Source: CAYUPI01 sp964446585 (GTDB lineage: Bacteria; Verrucomicrobiota; Verrucomicrobiia; Limisphaerales; UBA8199). From it: 64,000 nt of DNA. Both the position numbers and the translations under genes were made by a program. Positions 45,032 through 53,072 of the stretch are shown here, piece by piece (positions within the stretch are counted from its first letter, which is position 1; each line of letters begins with the position of its first letter). Location: assembly GCA_964446585.1 (NCBI GenBank), contig CAYUPI010000028.1, positions 11,091-75,090 of the forward strand, written 5' to 3'. The notes under the pieces were generated by a model that worked only from the letters and a program-made list of their open reading frames with translations, was not told where the DNA came from and made no database searches.

Positions 45032-45838
45032 TTAGCCGCCCACCGCGGAGTACTTTTTGATCCCGCGCTTCCAGGCGAACCGCGCGAGCCCATACGCCGC
45101 CACCACCCAGCACGCTTGGATCAATAGACCGCGACCCAGTTCGATTCCAACCGTTTTTCCCATATAAATGCTAACCGGGAAGTAAAGTTGGTAAGGAAAC
45201 GGCGTGAAGGCCAGGACACGTTCGAGCCCGGGCGGCAGAATGTCGAGGGGGAACATATGCCCGCTGGCAACGTATTCAAATGCGAACAGAATGAAAATAA
45301 ATGTCGAGACCTCGAGCACCCAAAACGCCAGCATCGCCATCGTGTATGAACTGAAGAATTGGAGCAGAGCGGTCAGGAGCGTCGAGACAAGGAAATATCC
45401 CAGCGTCGCCCAATCGGGTGGCAGGACGAAATACTTGCGGAAATAGAGGATAAACAGCACCAGAGGCAAGGCCGCCACTGCAAGATACGTCAGCCGGCCG
45501 GAACAGAACAGACAGAGCCGATAGTACAGATAGTCAATCGGCTTCAGCAGAAACTGGCTGACGTTTCCGTCCTTGATGTCTGCGGCGATTTGCCAGTCGT
45601 CCTCATTGACCGCGGTCAGTGCGTCCACGACCGTCACGACGAGATAATATGAAATCATTTCAGCCAGCGAATACACCCCGACCGTCGCGCCGGCGCCTTT
45701 GCCTTCATAGATCGTCCGCCAGACGAAGAGTATGGCCAGCAAGGGAATCAGGCCGAACAGTGTCCGGGCCAGAAAATTGAACCGATACGTCAGATTGTTC
45801 TGGATCCCAATATTAACGACATGTAGGTATTTTCTCAT
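45032..45838 (-). CDS. ABC-2 family permease (ABC2_membrane_6-like), partner subunit
   Basis: About 268 residues from MRKYLHVVNIGIQNNLTYRF at 45838; the upstream in-frame extension to 45964 overlaps the promoter region. Six helices and the VSQFLLKPIDYLYYRLCLFC motif match the same permease family as the next gene. The two probably form a heterodimeric exporter. They lie divergent from the sulfatase gene. The ATPase must be encoded elsewhere. Confidence 0.82.
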   Translation of the reverse strand: MRKYLHVVNIGIQNNLTYRFNFLARTLFGLIPLLAILFVWRTIYEGKGAGATVGVYSLAEMISYYLVVTVVDALTAVNEDDWQIAADIKDGNVSQFLLKPIDYLYYRLCLFCSGRLTYLAVAALPLVLFILYFRKYFVLPPDWATLGYFLVSTLLTALLQFFSSYTMAMLAFWVLEVSTFIFILFAFEYVASGHMFPLDILPPGLERVLAFTPFPYQLYFPVSIYMGKTVGIELGRGLLIQACWVVAAYGLARFAWKRGIKKYSAVGG

Positions 45839-45988
45839 CAGCGCGGCCGCGATGCTCCCGTTTATCACGCCTGGGCGAATCCGAGCGCGGAGATCATCCA
45901 GCGCAACGCTAGCGGCCTGCCGAAGCGCGATCAAGTGGATCTGTTGCCGAGGCGCGGGCCGCAATTTCGGAAACCTCGACGCTCTCTC

Positions 45989-47428
45989 ATGCGTCTGTTG
46001 CAGCGTATGCGCTACCGACTCCCGCTCTCAATCAACCTGACAATCCACACTTTCCTTTTCGCAACTTTTGTTCTCGCGGTGCCCACTCTGAACGCCGCGG
46101 AACGCAAGCCAAACATCCTCATCATTGTCGCCGATGACCTCGGCTACGGTGAACTGAGCTGTCAGGGCAACCCGCAAGTCCCCACGCCGAGCATTGACTC
46201 TCTCGCCAAAGCAGGAATCCGGTTCACGAGCGGCTACGTCAGCGGTCCGTACTGCAGTCCCACGCGCGCAGCCCTGATGACCGGTCGCTATCAGCAGCGC
46301 TATGGCCATGAATTCAATCCCGGCCCCGCCCAATCGGCTTCAGAAGTTTTCGGCCTCTCGCTGAAAGAAAAAACCATGGGCGATCATTTCAAGGAAATCG
46401 GCTACGCCACCGGCTGGTTTGGTAAATCGCATTTGGGCTATTTGCCGCAGTTCCATCCGCTCAAGCGCGGCTTCGATGAATACTTTGGGTTCCTGGGCGG
46501 CGCGCATGATTATCTGGACGCCGCGGCCGACAAACACAATCCCATCCTCCGCGGCACTAATCGCGTGAACAACGTTGATTACACCACCGAAGCTTTCGGA
46601 CGCGAAGCAGTCCAGTTCATTGAAAAGCACCGCGACCAGCCCTGGCTCTGCTATCTTCCTTTCAATGCCGTTCATGCCCCGCTCGAATCTACCGCCAAAT
46701 ACGTGTCACGTTTTCAGAACATCGAGGACCAGAAACGCCGCACCTTCGCCGCTATGCTCTCGGCCATGGACGATGCGGTCGGCGCCGTGCTGCAAAAGCT
46801 CCGCGAACATCACCTCGAAGAGGATACTTTGATCTTCTTCATCAGCGACAACGGCGGCCCCACTCGAGTGACCACGTCCGGCAACGGCCCGTTGCGCGGC
46901 TTCAAGGCGCAGACCTGGGAGGGCGGTATCCGCGTACCGTGGATCGTTCAATGGAAAGGCCACTTGCCGGCTGGGAAGGTGGACGACCGCCCGGTGATCC
47001 AGCTCGACGTTCTGCCGACCGCCCTGGCCGCCGCCGACGTGACCGCCAAACCGGAATGGCATCTCGACGGCGTTAACCTGCTGCCCCATCTCACCGGTGA
47101 CAAGCAGGGAGTTCCTCATGATGCGCTCTACTGGCGCTTTGGCCAGCAGATCGCCCTGCGCATGGGCGACTGGAAGCTGGTGAAAGCTCCGGGAGGCGGC
47201 ACCGAACCCGGCGAACTCGCCGGCAAAGCCACGACCGCCGGCGCCCAGCTCTACAACCTCAAGAACGACATTGGCGAGACACACAACCTCGCCGGTGAGA
47301 ACCCCGAAAAACTGAAAGAAATGTGCGCGGTCTGGGAAAAGTGGAACGCCGAACTCGTCGAACCTAAGTGGGGCCCGCCGAGAGCCGGCGCGGCCAAAAA
47401 AGGCGCCGGCCCAAAACGACCGGACTAG
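45989..47428 (+). CDS. arylsulfatase-type sulfatase
   Basis: About 479 residues, exported (hydrophobic LTIHTFLFATFVLAVPTLNA). The sulfatase signature YCSPTRAALMTGRY contains the C-x-P-x-R formylglycine site at Cys89 and Arg93. Metal-binding Asp49 and Asp50 lie in IIVADDLGYGEL. Other blocks are FFISDNGGPTRV and WEGGIRVPWIVQWKG. An anaerobic or FGE-type maturase is needed elsewhere. The substrate is probably a sulfated polysaccharide. An alternative start is ATG 46007. The C-terminus ends in a lysine/proline-rich tail. Confidence 0.93.
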   Translation: MRLLQRMRYRLPLSINLTIHTFLFATFVLAVPTLNAAERKPNILIIVADDLGYGELSCQGNPQVPTPSIDSLAKAGIRFTSGYVSGPYCSPTRAALMTGRYQQRYGHEFNPGPAQSASEVFGLSLKEKTMGDHFKEIGYATGWFGKSHLGYLPQFHPLKRGFDEYFGFLGGAHDYLDAAADKHNPILRGTNRVNNVDYTTEAFGREAVQFIEKHRDQPWLCYLPFNAVHAPLESTAKYVSRFQNIEDQKRRTFAAMLSAMDDAVGAVLQKLREHHLEEDTLIFFISDNGGPTRVTTSGNGPLRGFKAQTWEGGIRVPWIVQWKGHLPAGKVDDRPVIQLDVLPTALAAADVTAKPEWHLDGVNLLPHLTGDKQGVPHDALYWRFGQQIALRMGDWKLVKAPGGGTEPGELAGKATTAGAQLYNLKNDIGETHNLAGENPEKLKEMCAVWEKWNAELVEPKWGPPRAGAAKKGAGPKRPD

Positions 47429-47690
47429 CCTCATTTAGTGCTCAAAGGCAATCCAGCGGACTCCTCATCCCTAGGCCGCCCTGAATCTGGGGTTGAGCAC
47501 TACCAGACACCCTCTCGGAAGGGAGACAAGCGAGGATGAAGCGGTTGTCCCAGATTGACCTCCGAGCTTCTCTTGCAGATACTTACAAAGTCAGTAATGG
47601 AATCGCCTCCCGATGCAATGTTTTTCGCATCCTATCAACTTAGCTTGCAAATCCTAAATGCAATCAAATAGTCCGGCGTCGTCAGAGTGC
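47429..47690. other. non-coding spacer before the first attC-type cluster
   Basis: No convincing gene is seen. AGTGCTCAA at about 47438 and its complement TTGAGCACT at about 47493 could form a weak hairpin behind the sulfatase gene. No integrase remnant or GTTRRRY box was recognised before the first small gene. Confidence 0.4.
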
Positions 47691-47949
47691 ATGAAGACTT
47701 CTACACGCAGATGGATTGGAGTTGCGCTTGTTGGAGCGTCAGTCGTCAGTTGTTTTGCAATATCATGGTCAGGAGTGTTGGCAAGGGCCACTGCTGAAGT
47801 CAGAGACGCATTCTTTCGGTTCTGTGACTGCTTCCACCGAGATTTACGAGTCGCATTGCCCGCTGTGGTTTCGCATTACTTTATTGAGCACCTCGGTCAT
47901 GGGACTTTTGCTATTGTCTTTGCCAAGACGTGAAAAGACGAACGTCTAA
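47691..47949 (+). pseudogene. small two-helix membrane protein gene, probably frameshifted
   Basis: The frame from ATG 47691 gives MKTSTRRWIGVALVGASVVS and a good first helix, then drifts to low-quality sequence. The +1 frame ends with PLWFRITLLSTSVMGLLLLS and a stop at 47949, at the start of the attC-like site. The two halves fit a single protein with two membrane helices, so a frameshift in the middle is likely. Family unknown. It is the first of a run of small plus-strand genes separated by attC-like palindromes. Confidence 0.45.
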
Positions 47950-48045
47950 CAAAAAAGCGCTGCAGGCAACGCTGGATGGCGCTCTCAGTTCCGCTTCGCG
48001 GTTCACGCGTTTTGGTCCCGCGTGCCTGAGCTCTGGACGTTCGAC
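47944..48045 (+). other. attC-like site (102 bases)
   Basis: It starts with the RYYYAAC-type box GTCTAAC (47944-47950) and ends with GTTCGAC (48039-48045). The arms GCGCTGCAGGCAACGC and GCGTGCCTGAGCTC pair imperfectly around a loop. The next ATG is 4 bases after the last box. Confidence 0.6.
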
Positions 48046-48048
48046 GAC

Positions 48049-48372
48049 ATGAACACCGCCGACGCCCCAGCAGTTTATCCCCGAAAGCTCCAAGTTGGAG
48101 TTTGGGCTGCAGTTGTGATTTTAGCGATGGGTCTCGCTAGCTTCCTGTCGCATTTTGTCCCACTTTACGATTACGATTGGATGTCTGGGGTCTTTCTTGC
48201 CGGCGGAGCGGTTGTGTTCGTAGCCGGTCTCTGTGGAGCGTACTGCGGGCTTTCGCTGATAATCACACTACGAGGCTTTCCGAGAGTAATTGCGGTACTT
48301 GTCGCGCTAGTTTCACTCTATGGAGTTCTTCGCTGCCTCGGGTTTTTCGGGTGGGCTATCAATTTGCCATGA
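48049..48372 (+). CDS. hypothetical small membrane protein (cassette gene)
   Basis: A 107-residue protein with three membrane helices (VWAAVVILAMGLASFLSH, GVFLAGGAVVFVAGLCGAYC, VIAVLVALVSLYGVL) and a hydrophilic first 20 residues. No motif or family was recognised. It starts a few bases after an attC-like site and ends just before another, so it has cassette-like organisation. Confidence 0.6.
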   Translation: MNTADAPAVYPRKLQVGVWAAVVILAMGLASFLSHFVPLYDYDWMSGVFLAGGAVVFVAGLCGAYCGLSLIITLRGFPRVIAVLVALVSLYGVLRCLGFFGWAINLP

Positions 48373-48379
48373 GGCCTTG

Positions 48380-48472
48380 GTCGAACAAACGGCCTGGAGT
48401 GGACGCAGTGTGGCCAGTCCTGCTTGCATTTCAGCGCCTTCGGCCCCGCGCCACTCAGGCCGAGTGGTATCT
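48380..48472 (+). other. degenerate attC-like site
   Basis: GTCGAAC at 48380-48386 opens the element. ACGGCCTGGAGTGGACGC pairs with GCGCCACTCAGGCCG, but no clean GTTRRRY box follows. It lies between the genes at 48049 and 48484. Confidence 0.4.
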
Positions 48473-48483
48473 GAAAGCCGGTC

Positions 48484-48675
48484 ATGAACAAGCGTGAGCG
48501 TGTAATCAAAGTTGAAGGCGCCGGCGTTGACAACGATGCGGGCTTCAATTTGGTTTACGATTGCGGAGACCGGGTCTCCGTGGTCGCGTCAACCGAGAAG
48601 AACGGCGACGCGGAAATCATCTTGGACAAGTCCGCCACGACCGCGCTTGCGGAGGCCCTCAGAAAGCTGTCGTGA
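48484..48675 (+). CDS. hypothetical small protein (cassette gene)
   Basis: A 63-residue soluble protein, MNKRERVIKVEGAGVDNDAG at the start and KSATTALAEALRKLS at the end. It may be a single alpha/beta unit. Nothing else is recognised. The ATG lies 12 bases after an attC-like palindrome and the stop 8 bases before the next. Confidence 0.5.
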   Translation: MNKRERVIKVEGAGVDNDAGFNLVYDCGDRVSVVASTEKNGDAEIILDKSATTALAEALRKLS

Positions 48676-48682
48676 GCGATCT

Positions 48683-48780
48683 TGATAACAAGACGCGGCA
48701 GCCTATGCCGGGAGATGATCTTGATTGCAGTAGGGTGCCAGTGGCCCGTCGTGGCAGCGCTAGACCGCTTCGAGTTGACT
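48683..48780 (+). other. attC-like site, imperfect
   Basis: TGATAAC (48683-48689) and GTTGACT (48774-48780) bound a block whose arms ACGCGGCAGCC and GGCAGCGC pair only partly. The cupin gene starts 18 bases later. Confidence 0.4.
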
Positions 48781-48798
48781 TACAAAAGGAGGACACAC

Positions 48799-49323
48799 AT
48801 GCCTATCACAGCCTTCAACAGTCTCACTGACGGCCTCGATGCGAATCAACGCAGCCGCGAACATTTCGTGGCCAACATCAACGTCGAGGACAATCGCCGC
48901 TGGGTTCCGTACGCCGAAGGAGTCTGGATCCAGCCCTGTTGCTTTAACGTCACCTCGGGAGGGTTCAGTGTCGTTCTGAAAGCTCTGCCGGGTGCCAAGC
49001 TTGGCGTCCACTACCACGTGGGCACCGTGCGTGGATATACGATGCGTGGTCACTGGCGGTACGTGGAGCATGACTGGGTCGCCAAGCCCGGGACGTTCAT
49101 TTACGAACCGGCCGGCGAGGCTCACACGCTGGTCATCACCGACGACTCGCCAGAACCGGCGCTGATCCTCTTCATCGTCGAGGGCGGCCTGATCTATTTG
49201 GACAAGGCGACCGATGGTGGCTTCGCCGCATACGAGGATGGATTCACACTGCTTGAGCTATGTCGGAACTATTATCGCAAGATCGGTCTGGATGTGCGCC
49301 AACTGGACCTGCTCGTTCGCTAG
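48799..49323 (+). CDS. cupin protein, 2,4'-dihydroxyacetophenone dioxygenase-like
   Basis: A 174-residue cupin. The fold is clear: LGVHYHVGTVRGYTMRGHWR provides the metal-ligand His-x-His with a later EPAGEAHTLVI, and WRYVEHDWVAKPGTFIYEP follows the family of 2,4'-dihydroxyacetophenone dioxygenases. Some members act in aromatic degradation; others have unknown roles. The start at 48799 has a perfect AGGAGG box six bases upstream. It lies within the attC-like cluster, but is longer and better conserved than its small neighbours. Confidence 0.82.
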   Translation: MPITAFNSLTDGLDANQRSREHFVANINVEDNRRWVPYAEGVWIQPCCFNVTSGGFSVVLKALPGAKLGVHYHVGTVRGYTMRGHWRYVEHDWVAKPGTFIYEPAGEAHTLVITDDSPEPALILFIVEGGLIYLDKATDGGFAAYEDGFTLLELCRNYYRKIGLDVRQLDLLVR

Positions 49324-49335
49324 TCCACGCACGCG

Positions 49336-49603
49336 GTCTAACACTTATTAAGCCCGCGCGGTCAATCCCGATTCTGAATCGGAAGCTCGCAGGCTCGAGA
49401 GCGACAAGAACTGCGTAACGGAATTCCTTCATTTTCCGTTTTGTCGTCCTCTGAACGGGAACTTCCCCCTTCGCTCGAAAGCAGCTACGGCGTGACAGGC
49501 CACGTTCGGAAAGTCTGACCCGGCGGTGGCGGTGTCGAGATGCGTCTGAGCGAGCGATGACGATTTGCTCTCTGCTCCCATTCCGTTGTAAGGTGGGGCA
49601 CTT
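49336..49603. other. spacer with a single attC-like half box
   Basis: GTCTAAC at 49336-49342 after the cupin gene resembles an attC left box, but no matching right half is found. Nothing else is recognised up to the GDSL gene at 49604. Confidence 0.35.
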
Positions 49604-50923
49604 ATGAAACCTGCGCGCCTTCGATTTGTGTTCCTGCTCACCATTTCCCTCGGCCTGGCGATGTCCGCCATGGCCGGAGATTTTTTGATTCAAGACGGAG
49701 ACAGAGTGGTGTTCCTCGGCGACAGCATCACCGAGCAACGACTGTACACGACCTACATCGAGGCGTACGCGTTGACGCGGCATCCGAACTGGAAGTTGTC
49801 ATTTCGCAACGTCGGCTGGGGCGGTGACACCTCGTGGCTGCGTCAGCGCGCTCATCCGGACGAGAAGGCGCTCTTCGCAGCCGATGAAGCCGAGCAGCGG
49901 AGAATGGTCGAGGATTCGGTTGGACGCGGCCTGAATCGAGACGTGCTGCCGCTTCAACCAACCGTGGTCACCGTTAAATTCGGCATGAACGACCATTCCT
50001 ATCAGCCGTTCCGGGAGGACATCTTTCGCGCTTATGTGCGGAGCCAGACGGAAATTGCCAAGGTACTGAAAGGGCAGGGGGCCCGTTTGGCGTTTCTCAC
50101 TCCGCAGCCGATCGAGGAAAAGAGGGCCGACCCCGATAAGGACGCGCGGAACCAATCATTGCGAAAGTTCTCTGATGGCCTTAAAGATATTTGTTCGAAA
50201 GAGGAAGCAACTTTCGTGGACCAGTTCGATCCGTATATGGCCATTATGCTGCGGGAGCGGGCCAGCAATCCCACGGCATTCATTGGCGGCGGCGATGCGG
50301 TGCATCCAGGTCCTGCGGGACATACCTTGATGGCCTGGGCGATTCTTAAGAGCCTGGGCGCGACCCCTCTCGTTTCACGCGCTGAAGTAGATTGCAAATC
50401 GAAAAAGGCAACCGCGACCCAGTGTCTTGTCGAGAATCTAAAAGTGGCGGATGGAACCGTCAGTTTCGATCGGCTGGACGAAGCGCTGCCGATGCCCATT
50501 GACCCGCGAGGGGAACCAGCCCAAAAACTTGCGCCAGTGTTGGAGGATCTTAATCGTTACGAGGTGCAAGTAAGCGGCTTGCCACCGGGGAGCTACGAAA
50601 TCAAAATCGATGGAGAACCGGCGACAAAGGCAGATGCGGACCAGCTTGCCAAAGGACTGAATCTGGCCACCCAGGCGGGTGCAATCACTAAACAAGCGCA
50701 GCAAGTGTTGGAGTTGGTCTTTAAGAAGAACAACCAGTTCTTCAACCGTTGGCGGAGTGTCCAATTATTCGAATTTCCCGGTTGGGCCCAATCTCCCGAC
50801 GTGGAGAAGCAGCGCAGCATGGAACTGGCCCGGCTTGACGCACAGATCGCGGAGAGCGAGGGTCAGATGGATGTCGCCCGGAAGCCAAAGTTGCGGCATT
50901 TTGAGCTCAAGCGCGCCGAGTAA
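49604..50923 (+). CDS. SGNH/GDSL-family hydrolase, exported
   Basis: A 439-residue protein with signal peptide (FVFLLTISLGLAMSAMA) and SGNH hydrolase blocks: GDSITEQ (nucleophile Ser41), RNVGWGGDTSW, TVKFGMNDHSYQ and DAVHPGPAGHTLMAW with the catalytic Asp/His. The last 150 residues form a helical tail common in PVC homologues. An esterase or carbohydrate-esterase role is likely. It is followed by a pilin-like gene on the same strand, 35 bases later. Confidence 0.9.
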   Translation: MKPARLRFVFLLTISLGLAMSAMAGDFLIQDGDRVVFLGDSITEQRLYTTYIEAYALTRHPNWKLSFRNVGWGGDTSWLRQRAHPDEKALFAADEAEQRRMVEDSVGRGLNRDVLPLQPTVVTVKFGMNDHSYQPFREDIFRAYVRSQTEIAKVLKGQGARLAFLTPQPIEEKRADPDKDARNQSLRKFSDGLKDICSKEEATFVDQFDPYMAIMLRERASNPTAFIGGGDAVHPGPAGHTLMAWAILKSLGATPLVSRAEVDCKSKKATATQCLVENLKVADGTVSFDRLDEALPMPIDPRGEPAQKLAPVLEDLNRYEVQVSGLPPGSYEIKIDGEPATKADADQLAKGLNLATQAGAITKQAQQVLELVFKKNNQFFNRWRSVQLFEFPGWAQSPDVEKQRSMELARLDAQIAESEGQMDVARKPKLRHFELKRAE

Positions 50924-50958
50924 TAGCCCACCCGCCGTAAGAGTCATTCAGCTCGACC

Positions 50959-51789
50959 ATGAAGAAAGTCGGTGCAAGAGCTTTCACCCTGATCGAGTTG
51001 CTGGTCGTCATCGCCATCATCGCAATTCTAGCGGCGATGCTTTTGCCTGCGTTGTCTCGCGCGAAGATCAGGGCCCAGGGCGTTCAATGCATGAGCAATC
51101 TCAAACAGTTGCAAGTGGCTTGGCACCTTTATGCCCTGGACAACCGGGAGCAGGTCCCGACCTCAGGTTACACGTTGCCCGTGGAGCCCACCGCCTGGGT
51201 GGATGGCTGGCTCGATTTCAACCCCGGCAATCGCGACAATACCAATACCGCCGCGTTGAAAGATCCCAATCGGTCGAAATTCGCCTCTGTGCTTAAGGAG
51301 GTGGGTGTTTACAAATGCCCGGCCGACCTGAGCAAAGTCACCATTGGTGGAATCACCTATCCACGCGTGCGCAGTATGAGCATGAGCCAGGCCTTTGGTC
51401 CTGGAGACTGGCTGGACCCGGCGGGCTTCCAGGCGAATGTCCGCACCAAACGCTACCGGGTTTATTACAAGACCAGCGCGATCGTCAATCCAGGCCCGGC
51501 CAAATGTTTTGTCCTGCTGGATGAGCATCCCGATGGAATCAACGCGGGAGGCTTCGCCAACATGATGGTGGAAAATCCTTCGCAGGCCTATATTGTTGAC
51601 TTTCCCGCTAGCTATCACAGTGGCGCGGGTGGAATTTCATTCGCGGACGGCCATGCGGAAATTCGATTCTGGGTCGATCCTCGCACCAAACCTCCGGCGC
51701 GCTATGACAATTCGTTGAAACTGGATGTGCCCTCGCCCAATAACCAGGACATGATCTGGCTGGCGGAACGCACTTCGAGCCGGAATTAA
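50959..51789 (+). CDS. prepilin-type (type II secretion/DUF1559-like) protein
   Basis: A 276-residue pseudopilin-like protein. MKKVGARAFTLIELLVVIAI gives the short leader and cleavage region with the conserved FTLIE. YHSGAGGISFADGH is the H-X9-DG motif near the C-terminus. It is the closest paralogue of the gene at 42062: both share GVYKCPADLSK-type and RSMSMSQAF-type blocks. The secretion or pilus machinery is not in the window. Confidence 0.9.
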   Translation: MKKVGARAFTLIELLVVIAIIAILAAMLLPALSRAKIRAQGVQCMSNLKQLQVAWHLYALDNREQVPTSGYTLPVEPTAWVDGWLDFNPGNRDNTNTAALKDPNRSKFASVLKEVGVYKCPADLSKVTIGGITYPRVRSMSMSQAFGPGDWLDPAGFQANVRTKRYRVYYKTSAIVNPGPAKCFVLLDEHPDGINAGGFANMMVENPSQAYIVDFPASYHSGAGGISFADGHAEIRFWVDPRTKPPARYDNSLKLDVPSPNNQDMIWLAERTSSRN

Positions 51790-52228
51790 GCGCGGCGCTA
51801 CTGGACTCTAGCTTCCGCCGTTAATGGGACTTTTGCCCTGCTCCCCGATGGAAGCCAATCGGGTAGGGCGCGCTATGATCGACGTCTATCGGCCGCAGCC
51901 GGACCGCGCGAAGCGTTTGGAGTGCGTGGAGCTTGCTCCCGCTTTCGCGTCCCCGTACCGTCGAAAGCGCCGGCAAGCCGGACGCACTGTATCGAGGGAT
52001 GGGGCTCGGCGATGCCCGAATCGGGTCCCCAATAGATGCGCATGACTGGCAAAATCACACTGCAAACAATGCGCATAGAACGACAATTCCGGAAAAAGCA
52101 GTTCAGCGCGCCTCCTTCCCTTCCCATTGTCGCATTTGCCCCTATTGGTCCCATTCGCTTTGACTAAAGGAGAAACGACCGGATAATGGTTCAGACCGGC
52201 CTGCGACCCATGACGTCAGCATTGCTCC
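51790..52228. other. 438-base spacer, mostly repeat-derived
   Basis: Apart from repeat family E (51895-52010) no gene is recognised. The region between the two prepilin genes has small open frames only. Confidence 0.5.
51895..52010. repeat. family E dispersed repeat, copy 2
   Basis: GAAGCGTTTGGAGTGCGTGG followed by AGCTTGCTCCCGC is nearly the reverse complement of the core at 22435-22475. The inner GAAAGCGCCGGC word is also shared. It is intergenic between the two prepilin genes. Confidence 0.65.
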
Positions 52229-53059
52229 GTGTTTTTCGTGAATAGCCCGAAACGCAAAACGACTCGACGCACTCGCGGGCAGCCGCGGTCTGCCTTTACA
52301 TTGATCGAGCTGCTCGTCGTCGTTGCCATTATTGCGATCCTGGCGGCCATGCTGTTGCCGGCGCTGAGCATGGCCAAGGCCAAGGCAGACCGGGTCTCCT
52401 GCCTCAACAACCTGAAACAGATCGGGTTGTTCATCCAGTTTTACACCGATGAAAACCGAGACATCTTCCCGGCTCATCGCAACCAGAACGAGCCGGACAA
52501 TCCTACCACCGCGCTCACCAATTGGTGGGGCAACGCGGTCATCGGCTACGCCCGCAACCAGTCGAACCTCTTTCGCTGTCCGGCGATTAAAGGTCAGCAA
52601 CTCGAAAACGGCGTCCGCTGGGATTGGGCTTTCGACTGCCACAAAGTCGGTTACGGCATCAACAGCTATTTCAACTGTTTCTGGCCTTATCTGTCCGGCA
52701 GCGTCACCGTCGGGGGAATCAGATTCGACACTGCTCCCTGGTTCAAGCGCGGCCTGGTGAAATCTCCGACAGACAACTTCCTGATTGGCGACGCCATGCC
52801 GAAGGCGGATGGTTACTGGAGCTCCAGTTGTTGGTGGCCCAATGCCTGCATGATCAAAGCCGCCAGCGCCAGCAAGGGTTTCGAGGGCGTTGACGAGGTC
52901 CGGCATCACGCCCTGGGTATGGTTGTATTTACCGATGGGCATTCCGAGGCGCGCAAAGATTCGGCTATTAACCCGCCAGTCGATCCTGGCGCCGGTGCCG
53001 CCAAGGGCCTGGTGAACTCCCGCTATTGGGATCCTCTCAAGCGGGGTGGGGACCGCTAA
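52229..53059 (+). CDS. prepilin-type (type II secretion/DUF1559-like) protein
   Basis: A 276-residue pilin-like protein from a GTG at 52229 (GTG 52238 is an alternative). The basic leader PKRKTTRRTRGQPRSAFTLI is followed by ELLVVVAIIAILAAMLLP. The C-terminus has HHALGMVVFTDGH, a shortened H-X9-DG form. The body differs from the other two copies. The PVC cytochrome gene starts 13 bases after its stop. Confidence 0.87.
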   Translation: MFFVNSPKRKTTRRTRGQPRSAFTLIELLVVVAIIAILAAMLLPALSMAKAKADRVSCLNNLKQIGLFIQFYTDENRDIFPAHRNQNEPDNPTTALTNWWGNAVIGYARNQSNLFRCPAIKGQQLENGVRWDWAFDCHKVGYGINSYFNCFWPYLSGSVTVGGIRFDTAPWFKRGLVKSPTDNFLIGDAMPKADGYWSSSCWWPNACMIKAASASKGFEGVDEVRHHALGMVVFTDGHSEARKDSAINPPVDPGAGAAKGLVNSRYWDPLKRGGDR

Positions 53060-53072
53060 TCACCTCCGCGGA

